Assembly (NCBI RefSeq): GCF_964019385.1
Contig: NC_088645.1
Coordinates: 43,848,173-43,912,172 of the forward strand
Length of the DNA: 64,000 nt
Direction of reading: 5' to 3'
Source of the DNA: Sycon ciliatum
Lineage: Eukaryota; Porifera; Calcarea; Leucosolenida; Sycettidae
In this document: one piece after another, positions 52,107-63,553 of the stretch
Position numbering within the stretch: position 1 is the stretch's first letter
How the letters are laid out: the number at the start of each line of letters is the position of its first letter
The notes under the pieces: generated by a model
Seen by the model: only the letters and a program-made list of their open reading frames with translations
The model's database searches: none
What the model was told of the DNA's origin: nothing
Position numbers and translations under genes: made by a program

Positions 52107-54732
52107 ACATTCAACACAGCCCGGTCAGAGTGCGCATGCAGGCCAGCCGGGTCAAGCTGGGTCAGATCATCCGGCAGAAAAACAACTGAAAAGCCTGCTC
52201 AAAACGCAGGAAAACAGAAAGGCGAATTTATTACCGGAAATCGGAAATTTTAGAGAACAAGGCGAACTATCAAAGTCCGCAAATAGTACTGGGGCCAATT
52301 AAAAAAATCGACCTCTAAAATACATGCCTTGACACATGTTGGCTAACAAGGATTTTTCGGTGTTATTTGATAGATAATGTCTTCAAGAGTATCTTGGCCC
52401 AGTATGGCGTGTCCAATCGCGTCCAAAGGTCCCGAAATCACCCTCGATAGGAATACAAAATTGCCGAAAAAACTAAGTTCTCATCGGCTATATTCAAGCA
52501 TTTTCAAGACTTTCTCGGTACTATATTGACTGGACCTGGGAGTTTTTACCCTTTTATGTGCCAGGAGCTATAGTAACACCGTACATACACAGGATGCGAA
52601 CCGACGCGTACACTGATTTTGTGCGAGAGTTGGAAAGATTGAGCATCAAGTAGTGTAGCTGTGACATACCAGAAATGTGTTACCTCGTTTGGACACTTTC
52701 TTCAAAGTTTTGCGTTGACTCGCTGGCGCTTTTGCTGTCGGAACGTCCACGAATCGATCGATGCTAAATTCAGCAGAACCTTCATTACAATGTCATCTTG
52801 GCTCCCCGGAAAAGTAGGCATGATTCCAACAAGGAGCAGCACAACAATTATGTGTGGAAAGCAGGGGAAAGTCATCATAGCTTGCCAAGCCAGTTGTAAC
52901 TATTCATAGGACTAATCTACAACCGTGGAAAGTTTCAGACCTGGCTAACTTCAACTGGGTGGAATAAAGGCATTTACTTCGTGAGTACTGCTGCACAGGA
53001 GGTGTTACAGTGGACGAGCATTTGATTCGAATCTACAAGAGAGGCTAGTGTTAGTACCATGATTTGAACACACCGACCGTGGTGATCAGCTACCATTTGC
53101 ACAAAGCCTATTAACCATCTCAACAGCTCTAGGACAACTGCCTTAGGAGTGCCATGCTGCAGTGAGAGGGAGTAGCTATGTGGTGTGGAGTGTTACAAAA
53201 ACGAAATCCGAGTACCTGGAGGTAACCTATCGCAATATGCAACACCAGCAGTAGAAGAATCATTTCCTTGTCACAGAATTTGATGGCTGGGCCTAGGCAG
53301 TGTGAAACTACAGTTATACTTATAAAACACTAACTGCAAGAAAGAGCGATGTCCAATGTCATGGCTTGTCTCTCCTGAACTGATCACGGCACGTAGTTGA
53401 TGCGGTTCAAGAGCGGCGGTGAAGAGGGAAAACATGTTCATATAATACCTCATGTACTAGTGGCTAAAGAATTGTCCCTGACTGCAGAGCCAACAGTGAT
53501 GGTGTAGGCGGAGTAGAGATGGGCTCAGCTGTACGGCGTAGAGTTTCCGAAGCTCAGACGGAAGAACAACTTCAGTTAAAGTGAAACACATGGAAGCGAA
53601 AGTATTCGCATCACAATGTTGGGATCGATCAGCTTTTTAAACTGCAGCTATTCACCTGTGAGCGTTGTCCAACTGCAGCCTTGAAGTCTTCTCAAAGCAT
53701 TTAAGTATAGTGACAAGCTAGCCAATGTTTGGACTGTTTTAATATCTACTAGTATGCAAAGGATTTTGGTATTTTCATTTTCATCATTTTTTCGTTACAG
53801 CACTGCCATCGCATACAAAATACATGTAGTGTTGTCCTTCTTACATTGCTGCGAGATCTATCGTATTATCTACACGTACTTGGAGTAAATTAGTTCAGGT
53901 TGAAACTGTCCTATAGCACTTCTTTCCTTAGATTCTGACAGTTTCCTACCACCTTTTCCTTCTCCTGTTAGTACTTGGGTTATAATACCTATTCTCTCAG
54001 TTGAAGTGTAACGCCGAACCGTCTGACGCTTCTCTCGTGTTTGCAGTCTGATAATTATAGTAATGCATGCCTGTAAATGGTCTCATGTACCTGCTAGCTG
54101 CACATACATGTACACGTACCTCAATGCTAACATTCGTCGCGACATGTAATGTACATGTTCAATAGCCAAGTTTCACTGCACTTTGGAAATTTTGTTTTGA
54201 CACTGTGAAAGTACAGTACTTGTCGCCGTACTGTATCTACTGCTTATTCTGAGCAAAATGAGGTGCTACTTGGCCATATACATGTCAGTAAAAATGGATA
54301 TAGGAGCAATTCTAGTTAGGTTGCCATGGTAATAACGACCTTTTTCTATTTTGATGTTTTCACCATGTTCGGACACAATTCGGCAATCGAAACCTATGCC
54401 ATCGTGTTCAGGAGGCAAAAACCATCCAGGAATGATCATAAAATCCATGTTAGCAAACATGTGTCAAGTAAAAGTGAGAAATTTCAAATGGGCCCGAGGA
54501 CTAAAACGTAGAAGGTAAACGACAATCATTACGTGAAGAATGCAAAGCAGTTCCATTGGGTTCTGATTTAAAACAATTTGAAAAAAGGAACGATTACTTG
54601 AGCGGATATCGAAAGCTAGGGTGGAGCCGAGCAGCATGCCGATAATTCGAAGCAGTGAGTTCTTCCCTTTCAACCACGCATCGCGACCAAATCCACCGCC
54701 GCTTGTCTTCCTTTTGTTAGGCCCACAAGTTC
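52107..54732. other. No gene recognised
   Basis: About 2.6 kb without a supported ORF or element. Confidence 0.5.
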
Positions 54733-55088
54733 ATGCATTATTTATCTGGCCTGGGTAGCTACTTGCGCGCCCATGTTTGCCATAGCTACCCAGGGCCTTC
54801 ATATTGCGTTGTTCCTCAGTCGAGCTCTCTCGACTCTCTCTCGCCTCTCTCTCGAATGATTGAAGACCTTACATCAAACTCGATTCCCTACGTCGGCTGT
54901 TGTGAAGCTTCCAACATTGACGCCCAACCTTTGCCGAAGCCCGCGACCCTGAGATCCTCGTGCTCTACCCTGCATATATTTGACTGTTTGACAGGGGTTG
55001 CGCAGTTGAACGGTGCCTAGTGCACCATTGTCACAGCATGTTCAGCCCACTCGTTCCACAGGATACTCAATCCTAGCCTACTCTGACG

Positions 55089-57980
55089 TTGTTCTCACGC
55101 CTTTTACGTATTTCTTTATTACTTCCTCCTGCGATTAAGGGTAGCAAGCATCTTCGCATTCTCTGCACAAACGCTTTTGGCCTAGCCAGCAAACTTCCCG
55201 GCCTACAGCACGCACTCCTGCAGCATCAGCCCGACGTCGCGATTGTGACAGAAACGAAGTTCACTGCGGAGAAAGTGCTTCCCTCTGACATTAGTTTCCC
55301 TGGATACAGCTCACCATTTCGGTTCGACAGAACGGCACATGGGGGAGGGGTAGCCATCTGGGTGAAGTCGTCACTCCCCTCCATGCTCATCCCTGAACTC
55401 ATGTCCCCCGCACATGAGATCATCTGGGTCTCTCTCCAGCTGGGCCCAGGTCTCCGCACCGTCTTGGGAGCAGTGTATCGGCCGGGGTCCTGTGCCCCTA
55501 GCGATCTCAACCTAATTGATCATGTCGACACCATCCTCCCAGAAGCTAGACACCAGGGCCCCCACATTATCCTAGCTGGCGATTTCAACGTGCACAACCG
55601 GGCTTGGTTGAACAGCTCGAAAACTACGCCTGCAGGCGAGGCTCTCGAAGATACCTGCGCTGCCCATTTTCTTTTTCAGCACGTCACAGTACCGACCCGT
55701 GGAGACAACCCGCTAGACCTCATAATGTCAACGTTCACATCCCCAGTAACTACACGTATACTTCCGCCCCTCGGTCGATCTGACCATGCAGTTGTACTGT
55801 CAGACTTTTCTTCTGTGCTCCCTAGACGTGAACCGCCTGTTAAGCGAACAGTATTTCGCTCCAACAGGGCAGACTGGGATCGCCCCAGGGCGCACCTTCG
55901 CAACGTGGAATGGGGTGATATCATCACGGACGACCCAGAAACTTCGTGTGAGCAGGTTACCGCTTCGATAACTGCAGCTGTTGCACAGTTTGTCCCATCC
56001 AAAGTTCTGGAAACGAGGCCTTCCGATCCGGTATGGTGGACGCCTGAATGCACCCAGACCGAGAGGGAGAAGGAGAAGCGCTGGCGCGACTGGAGAAAAC
56101 ACCCTTATGACCCAGCACTTCAGCAGGCATTCACCAATTCCGTGACTGTAGCGATCGCCACCCAGTTCCGATCACGACGTGCAAAGGAGGACAGCCTCCG
56201 TCGCAGCCTTTCAACTGGGTCCCTCAGAGACAAGCAGTGGTGGACGAAGTTGAAGTGCGCTGCTGGCAACCGCACACAGCCCGAAATTCCCCTAATTGTC
56301 GACGCTGGCGGCCGCGAGTGGGCAACGAGCTCAGAGAAAGCAGAGGCATTCGCTCGCTTCTTCTCGAAGAAATGCAGCGTTGCCGGTCCGAATCTTGTGG
56401 AGGCTGACCTACCGGACCCTGCTCCCTCAGATGCTCCACCTCTTCGCACTATCCGCTTCCACCCAGAGGCTGTGCGCCGCCTCCTGGCAAAGCTCGACGT
56501 CTCCAAGGCTACAGGGCCTGACGGTATTTCTGCTCGCGTCCTTAGGGAATGTGCCCACGAGCTCGCAGAGCCACTGTCCAAGCTATTTGCTTTATGCTTC
56601 CGGTCTGGAGTCCAACCTAGGATGTGGAAGACGGCCAACGTGGTTCCGATCCACAAGCGATCTTCCCGCTCAACCCTTAAGAACTATAGGCCCGTATCCT
56701 TACTGTGCATAATCTCGAAACTCATGGAAACTCTAGTCAACAGACACACCGTAAACTATTTTGAGGACCACCATCTGCTCACGTCGCACCAGGTTGGATT
56801 TCGCAGAGGCCTCGGCACATCAGACGCTTTTCAAGCTCTCAAAACTGCCTGGGCAAGCGCTGTGGGCGGTGGAGGGGTGGCTCGTATCCTTGCTGTGGAC
56901 ATCGCAGGAGCGTTTGACCGTGTCTCACATGTCGGCCTCCTCACCAAGGTGCGCAGCCTAGGCATCGATGGTCCGCTCCAGAGATGGCTTGCCTCGTACC
57001 TGGACACCCGTTCCTTACAGTCCCTTGTTGGAGGGCGTACGTCAGCTTCGTATACGACCTCCGCTGGAGTCCCCCAGGGAAGACGTTCTCGCTGACGGCG
57101 CCAGCTTGGAGGCCTATGCTGATGACACAACCTTATACAGCTTAGTCACCTCCCAGTACACCCCGGAAGTCGCAGCGCAGTCACTGCAGGTGTCCGTTGA
57201 CCGACTGCACGAGTGGGGCCGTACGTGGAAAGTGACTTTTGAACCAACTAAATCCCAGGCCATGACAGCCACCCTCAGAGGCGCCGGCTTAGGTCTCCCC
57301 CCACTCCTGTTTGGTGGCACACTGGTGCCCGAGACAACCAGCATCACCCTCCTTGGTGTGAAGGTGGACGCCAAGTTGACCTTTGGCGATCACATACGCT
57401 CCGTAGCCACCCGTGCACGCCAACGGCTTGGGGTCCTAAACAGAGCCGCCCACATCCTCACCCCCGCGGCCGGACGACAGTGTATAAGGCGTTCGTACGA
57501 CCAGTCATGGAGTATGCGCCTCTTGTATGGATGGGAGCTGCGCAGAGTCACCTCCAGCGTCTGAACAATGTTCAGCGCCGCGCACTCCATGCTATCGGCC
57601 CTAGGGCACACCTACCCAGCTTGGCCATCCGCCGTACTGTAGCCTCGCTTGCCTGCCTGTACAAGCTGCACTACTTGCCTGGTCCACCGCAGCTGCTCTC
57701 TGTGTTGCCACCACGCCATATCACCTCTGCCAACCCCAGAACCGGCAGCGAGCACGGTAGTGTCAGTGGCCATGACCACCAGCTCCAACACCAGCTGCCT
57801 GCATCTGCCCCGCTGGCGCTGAAGCGCTCGTTCCCACACTGCAGCATCAGCTATTGGAACTCCCTCCCTGCCGCTCTCCTGTCCCAGCCTCCCCACAGCA
57901 AGAGAATGCAATCATTCAAAATGAACGTTTATCGCCATCTTCGCAGCACAAACTGGCTCTGGGCAGTCGATTCCCTATGA
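55089..57980 (+). pseudogene. LINE ORF2: endonuclease-reverse transcriptase
   Basis: Endonuclease: LRILCTNAFGLASKL, IVTETKF, FDRTAHGGGVAIWV, GAVYRPGSC, LAGDFNVHN and LGRSDHAVVL. RT: NYRPVSLLCIISKLME, VGFRRGLGTSDAFQ and LAVDIAGAFD; GVPQG is reached near 57075, where about 40 nt normally coding for the motif's second half are deleted and the frame changes. YADDT (catalytic) follows in another frame at 57118, and a further shift occurs near 57478 before the C-terminal YKAFVRPVMEYAPLVWMG and SYWNSLPAALL. Stop at 57978-57980. Resembles R1/Jockey/CR1-type elements. Dead copy. The start upstream (54733-55088) is unclear. Confidence 0.88.
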
Positions 57981-58413
57981 ATAGTATGATGCTATGATAG
58001 TTTCTCCCCACACTCACTCGTGTTAAGCCTTGGGTTTTGCGGGTTTTCGCATCTTTCTGACCTGTACAGCTCTATCTTCTTTTTTTCCTTGTTTTGGTGC
58101 GTGTTTTTGGCCGTGACGCCGAGACAGATTTCTTATGTACTAACGAGGTTTATTATTTATTACAACATCTCAAGACTCGGCGGAAACACCGGCCAATGTT
58201 ACGAGAGTGGGTGATTGCCAACCACGGCGATAAATAGAAATAATCATTCTGGAATTTGAAATACGGACGGTTTGTCGTGATAAATCTAATATTGACTTCG
58301 GACTTGGTCAGTATAGGAAATGAAAACCTCGTCTTTTTTTTCTTTTTTTGCTCGGCTTTTATTCCCTATAATTATTGACCTCGTACTCAGTCAATATTAG
58401 ATACATACCGAAG
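57981..58413. other. Probable LINE 3' region and intergenic sequence
   Basis: Contains TTTATTATTTATTA (58148) and the phrase TGCCAACCACGGCGA, also seen at about 25627-25641 (AGCCAACCACGGCGAA), so a dispersed 3' end is likely. Confidence 0.4.
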
Positions 58414-59009
58414 TACTACAGGTCGTCCCCCGTTAATACGAGTGAGTCCGGTTAGTACATAAACCTCGTTAGTACATAAGAAATCTCAAGTCCCGGACGA
58501 AACGTGGTCACTTCCATACAAATGTTGTCGGTTAGTACATAAACCCCGTTTGTACATAACTTTCTCCGTACCCGCATGTCATCTACCTCAATAGCACATA
58601 ATTAATTTTGTTGGTCTTTTGTCCTTCCAGTGGCGGCACATCGTGTTCTAATTTCTACTTGTGGACGCAATTAACTCAGAAATCAGAGCGCACATCACAA
58701 ACCGACAAAGCTCTGTTTTTTCCCGAGTGACTGTACAGCCGGGGCTGGGCATGTATCCTGTATACTGTAGAATCTTCGCTAACTGTGACCGTCATAATTT
58801 TTATGTGATATCGAGGGAATCAAGAATATCTCGCTGCCTTAGTCGAGGTAGCAAGAAACACTCAGAAAAGTTGAAAAAAGTGAAAAATTCCGGTACACAA
58901 GCAAGTTCTGTACACTTTCGTTTAGTACATAAACCCTGTTGATACATAACATTAATTTTGTCAAGTCCCAGAGATTATGTATTAATTTAACGAGGGACGA
59001 CCTGTAGTA
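58414..59009. mobile_element. Tigger/pogo-like MITE
   Basis: Ends TACTACAGGTCGTCCC and GGGACGACCTGTAGTA are inverted copies; TA at the outermost positions fits the target preference. The interior repeats GTTAGTACATAAACC words (58454, 58530, 58920). Confidence 0.75.
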
Positions 59010-59126
59010 TGAAATTGCAATATAGCCTGAGACTACTACATGTATTATACACGCGTGTTGACCTGTACCTTTCCCTAAAAAGGAGTAATTTAAAATAAAT
59101 AAAAAGCTTACGTGGAGATAAAAATG

Positions 59127-59245
59127 TAATCAACGCAATAAATAGAGTAAGCTGCGCACTCAGTACAAACACCATTAGCAAAACATTAGTTTTGCTTATG
59201 GTGTTTGTACTGAGTGCGCAGCTTACTCTATTTATTGCGTTGATT
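59127..59245. repeat. Inverted pair of a PLE 3' terminal block
   Basis: Arms 59127-59178 and 59190-59245 contain GTGTTTGTACTGAGTGCGCA as in the PLE 3' end at 46291-46360. The minus arm continues to the AAGCTT/ACGTGGAGA end; no coding part is present. Confidence 0.75.
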
Positions 59246-59836
59246 TAAAATAAATAGTAACTATTGGCATAAAGTTAGCACTGTATACTCAATAGTCCAC
59301 AGCACCTACTAGTACTATTATTATTATTATTATTATTTTGCTTGTTCGCGTTGGCATCAACCTGCATAAAGCAGGTATATAGCCTTCGCTTAAGCTGCCA
59401 TAAAAAAGAAAGCTCATCCTAAGCGAGAGGGCTAGAGGGAAATATAATGATAACGAGATACAGAATACAAAGAAATCCAATGAGTTCAACGTACAATTCA
59501 AAACAAGAAAGAAAGGAAAGAAAAACAGAGCCGAACCTACTAGTACTACCAAAGCTTAACGCATTAAGGCCGATTCATACTTCATTTTTTGCGACGCGAA
59601 AGCGCGATGCGAAAGTGCGAAATGTCTTGCGTTGGCGACGGCTGATTTATACTTTTCAGGTCATTTTGCGAGACGCCGCGAGTCGCACTTCACGTGGTCA
59701 ACTTTTTTGCAACTAAAAAATGTTGTTCTCTTGGCAACGGGAAGTTGTGCCGGGAAACTGCAAAAATCCACTGACATGATGTGGTTCTCGTGTTTCTTTT
59801 CATTTTGAGAGAGACGAGCGCAAGAGCAAGAGCAAG

Positions 59837-60581
59837 ATGGATATGGACACAGCGTTGGATGTCGCAGCAGCCTGTTTGCTGCTAGCTGCTGCGTTTCAGC
59901 GTCGGAGGACAGCACGGACCAGACGTTGGTGTGTTCGTCCGTATTACCAGCACAGGTTAGAGCGAGGGTCGTACCAGTCAGACATTGTGCAAATGAGAAG
60001 TGTAGACGAGAGCCTGCACTTCAAGTATGTGCGTATGTCCCCGGCTGTTTTCGACCGCTTACTCGTCCTGATAGAGCCGTTCTTGCCGGTGAGGCGTCAG
60101 CTGAATTCCGCAACAAGACCAGAAATCACCAATGCGGAACGATTAGCCCTGACGCTGCGATATCTGGCCTCAGGAGAGTCCATGCAGAACATTGCTATCC
60201 AGTTCCGTGTGGGCCACTCCACTGCCCACCACATCATTATCGATGTATGCCAAGCCATCTGGGCTGGTCTTGTGGACAAATACATGCAGTGCCCTTCAAA
60301 ACCAGCTGAATGGGCTGCTGTAGCTACTGATTTCTACGCGAGGTGGAACTTCCCACACTGCATTGGTGCGATCGATGGGAAGCACATCAATATGCAAGCA
60401 CCTCACAACTCTGGCAGTAGCTTCTACAACTACAAGAACTTCCACTCCATCGTTCTTCTGGCCGCTGTGGATGCGCAATACCGCTTCATCATGGTTGACA
60501 TCGGCGCCAGTGGTCGCGAAAGTGACGGCGGTGTGTTCTCTATGAGTGCCTTTGGCCAGTCTCTAGAGTCGGCATCAGCAG
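59837..60581 (+). CDS. HARBI1-like transposase, exon 1
   Basis: ATG at 59837; the donor after GCAG is GTAATA (60582), phase 1. About 248 residues: an N-terminal helical region, the DNA-binding HTH-like part (LALTLRYLASGESMQNIAIQ, FRVGHSTAHHIIIDVC), WNFPHCIGAIDGKHINMQAP carrying the first catalytic aspartate, and FHSIVLLAAVDAQYRFIMVD with GASGRESDGGVF. These are the ordered motifs of PIF/Harbinger DDE nucleases. A frame continuing past the donor is open but unrelated. Confidence 0.88.
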
Positions 60582-60699
60582 GTAATAACAAGACTAGCGC
60601 CAGTTTGTTTTTCATTAGACAAAATGCAATCCTAAAAAGAACAGTGCATGCTTCAGGCCTTTACTAGTATTAAAACACTTGTGAACTATCATTAATAAG

Positions 60700-60860
60700 A
60701 ACAATAGTAATCGCAAGTTCACAGCGGTTTTCAAAGAACGTTTTCTTGTGACAATCATCTGTGGGATAAACATTACAATAACATCGCAATATTACATGAT
60801 GGAACAAGCGATTTTATGAAGAGAGCGTGCAACATTTACATTTAGATAGAGAAAAATGCA
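60700..60860 (-). mobile_element. PLE 3' end relic inside the transposase gene
   Basis: Shares with the inverted PLE ends at 46449-46819 the order of AGAACGTTTTC, TGTGACAATCATC (a decayed hammerhead, 60731-60765) and a GAAGAGAGCGTGCAAC-like end. It lies where the exon for the middle of the transposase is expected. Confidence 0.5.
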
Positions 60861-60929
60861 AACTATAACTGAAGTGTTCAGGGTGGAAAGAGAGAGATGA
60901 AGTGAAACCATTGATTAAAGTAGCTCCTA

Positions 60930-60998
60930 CATGATGCGACCTTACCCTGGGAAGCAACTTTCAATTGACAAGCGGATCTTCAATTACCGGCTGTCAAA
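60930..60998 (+). CDS. HARBI1-like transposase, exon with RPYPG motif
   Basis: MMRPYPGKQLSIDKRIFNYR followed by LSK matches the conserved (L)MRPYPG...IFNYRLS segment before the third catalytic residue. The donor is AAA then GTATGA (60999). The exon's left boundary is not certain, because the usual preceding VxGDEAFPL segment is absent. Confidence 0.7.
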
Positions 60999-61504
60999 GT
61001 ATGAGACTCCAAATGACCTCGGTTTCCATTCTTCATTCTGCTCCAATACCGTATTATCTCCTTTAAAAGCCCCAGATTTATATATTTTACAACCAGTCCG
61101 GGCCCTGGGTTTATAATTTTTCATCCATCTGGTACATGTACATTGGTTGATATTTTTGTTTTTGTTATACCAGTAGCACAAGTGCTGAATTGCTCAAGGT
61201 CAAAAGGTTACAATTTGAAAATGTAGTCTGAATGTAGTCTGGAAAAATCTGTCTTTTACATTTTATGTGATTTAGTACTGTATGTTCTATGTAGGTAGTC
61301 TAGAGAGGGTCCAATGCTAATTAAATTGGTCAAAGTATGGTAGCAATAAAATGCATACTGTTCAACGACTGACCTCTGTATCGATCCCCTACCGTTATAG
61401 CTGCAGTACACACGATTTGCAGTGTTGCAGCATGCAACATTGGAGAACACCATTGCTTGTGCTGATATAAATACTTTTTTTCTTTCCTCACTTGTCCTCT
61501 GTAG

Positions 61505-61880
61505 GGCTAGACGCATTGTGGAAAATGCTTTTGGCATTCTTGTGGCTCGGTGGCGATTGTTTCGGCAGCCAATAAATGCGAAGCCTGAAAATGTTGTGCA
61601 TTTCACGAAGGCCTGTGTAGTTTTGCACAATTTCCTCCAGACGGAGAGCAGCGCAACCTACTGTCCAAGTGGCTTCATTGACACAGACGTCAACGGTCGA
61701 GTGAGCGAGGGCTCTTGGCGGATTGATTTCAAGAACGGCGGACTCACTGACATTACCAAGGCAGCAAGCAACAACTTCACAAGGCATGTCAAGACATTGC
61801 GCGAGCAGCTGGCACGGTTTTTCTTGTCACCTGCTGGAGCTGTGTCCTGGCAAGTGGATGCTGTCACAGAAATTCATTGA
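61505..61880 (+). CDS. HARBI1-like transposase, last exon
   Basis: The acceptor is CCTCTGTAG before GGCTAGACGC. Joined to the previous exon it restores LSKARRIVENAFGIL, where E is the third catalytic residue. It continues with ARWRLFRQPI, ACVVLHNFL and the C-terminus, stop TGA. Phase and motif continuity strongly support the intron (60999-61504). Confidence 0.85.
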
Positions 61881-61935
61881 TGAGTGTTCTGGTCGGGCTT
61901 CCATTATTATTTTTGGTATTCTTCGTCCTGTTCTG

Positions 61936-61947
61936 TGTGTGTGTGTG

Positions 61948-61984
<37 letters not shown>

Positions 61985-61992
61985 GTGTGTGT

Positions 61993-62032
<40 letters not shown>

Positions 62033-62044
62033 GTGTGTCCGTGT

Positions 62045-62079
<35 letters not shown>

Positions 62080-62115
62080 TAGGTGTGTCCGTAGGTGTGT
62101 GTGTGTGCGTGCATA
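61936..62115. repeat. GT microsatellite
   Basis: GT repeats with AGGTGT interruptions. Together with 62301-62460 this is one array split by the MITE. Confidence 0.95.
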
Positions 62116-62298
62116 CCGTATTTCCCCGATTATAGGTCGCACTTGATTATAAGTCGCACCCCCATTTCCAGGTTTGAGCAATATTGTTTTGATATATTGA
62201 CTCGATTGCAAGTCACCCTTTTCACCCTTTTCACCTTTTTCACCCTTTATTTTTATTTTTAGTGTAAAAAGGTGCGACCTATAATCGGGGAAATACGG
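62116..62298. mobile_element. pogo/Tc1-like MITE, complete
   Basis: Terminal inverted repeats CCGTATTTCCCCGATTATAG plus GTCGCAC and their exact inverse, flanked by TA (62114-62115 and 62299-62300). The interior has tandem CACCCTTTT words. Inserted in a GT array. Confidence 0.9.
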
Positions 62299-62300
62299 TA

Positions 62301-62460
62301 AGTGCGTGTGTGTGTGTGCGTGTGTGTAGGTGTGTGTGCCGGTGTGTGTGTGTGTGTGTGCGTGTGTGTATGGGTGTGTGTGCGTGTGTGTATGGGTGTG
62401 TGTGCGTGTGTGTATGGGTGTGTGTGCGTAGGTGTGTGTGTGCGTGTGTGCGTGGGTGTG
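62301..62460. repeat. GT microsatellite, right part
   Basis: GTGTGTATGG and GTGCGTGTGT words; continuation of the array left of the MITE. Confidence 0.9.
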
Positions 62461-62464
62461 AGCG

Positions 62465-62775
62465 TGTTTATAGTTATCCTTTTTGCTGGTTTTCTACTCC
62501 TCTTCTTATTCTTTGTCCGGGCTTCCATGAATATTTTTGGTATTCTTCGTCCTGTTGTGTGTGTGGGCGTGAGCGTGTTTATAGTTATTATTCTTTGCTG
62601 GTTTTCTACTCCTTTTCTTATTCTTTGTCCGGGCTTCCATTATTATTTTTTGGTATTCTTCGTCCTGTTGTGTGGGTGTGAGAGTGTTTATAGTTATTAT
62701 TTTTTGCTGGTTTTCTACTCCTTTTCCTCTTCATTGTTCGGGCTTCCATGATTATTTTTGGTATCCTCCGTCCGT
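62465..62775. repeat. Tandem repeat of about 115 bp, three copies
   Basis: The unit includes GTGTTTATAGTTATTATT, TGCTGGTTTTCTACTCCTTT and CGGGCTTCCATGATTATTTT, then GGTATTCTTCGTCCTGTTGT. An additional partial unit at 61892-61934 suggests that the GT array with the MITE grew inside one unit. Confidence 0.9.
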
Positions 62776-62786
62776 TTTTGCTGTTG

Positions 62787-63140
62787 TGTGTGTGCATGTG
62801 CATGAATTTGAGCAAGTGCGAATGTGGACTCTGCTTCGATCCCGTAATTACGTTTGCTCTGGTCTAGCTTTATCTGCAAGTCCAGATGTGTGAGCGTGTT
62901 TATAGTATGTGTTTATACTAACTTTATAGTTATTCTTTTTTGGATATTCTTTGTCTGGTTTTGCTGTTGCAAGTAACTTGAGCTTGCTCACGCAATTAGG
63001 GTAAATGAGGCATGCATATAAATGTTTGCATGCAAACTCATCTCTGCATCGTGTGTGCGTGTGCATGAATTTGAGCAAGCGTGAATGTGGACTCTGCTTC
63101 AACCCCGTAATGATGGGCGCTCTGGTCTAGCTTTCCCCGT
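62787..63140. repeat. Direct repeat of about 88 bp
   Basis: 62787-62875 and 63052-63140 share GTGCATGAATTTGAGCAAG, AATGTGGACTCTGCTTC and GCTCTGGTCTAGCTTT. Between them lies a variant of the preceding tandem unit. Another direct repeat with a 90-bp period (CCTGATGACCGGTATT at 63418 and 63508) lies before the Myb-like gene's end. Confidence 0.85.
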
Positions 63141-63553
63141 CCTACGTTGGTTGTTTCATATTCCCTTATTTCCAGTACTCAAAAATAACTTGTAATAATG
63201 TTATTCATGGCTGACGATTCATCTGCATTGCCCTAATTTCCGGGAGAAATCTGACCATAAACAATCAATATACAGTGTTGCTCAATGAGATCTAGCCGCG
63301 TCATGACGTCAGTAAAGTACACGGCCATAGACCTGCGACACTGGGAAGAGGAATGCTGCAAGGCGCAAACTTGAGTGACGCGACTGGATTTCATTGAGCA
63401 GCACTGTATTTTACATGGCCTGATGACCGGTATTCTGATCTGGCGATCATACAACTGCACAGAATCAATCTGACGATAAACAATCAATATTATGTTGGAA
63501 TACATGACCTGATGACCGGTATTGTGATCTGGCAATCAAACAACTGCACAGAA

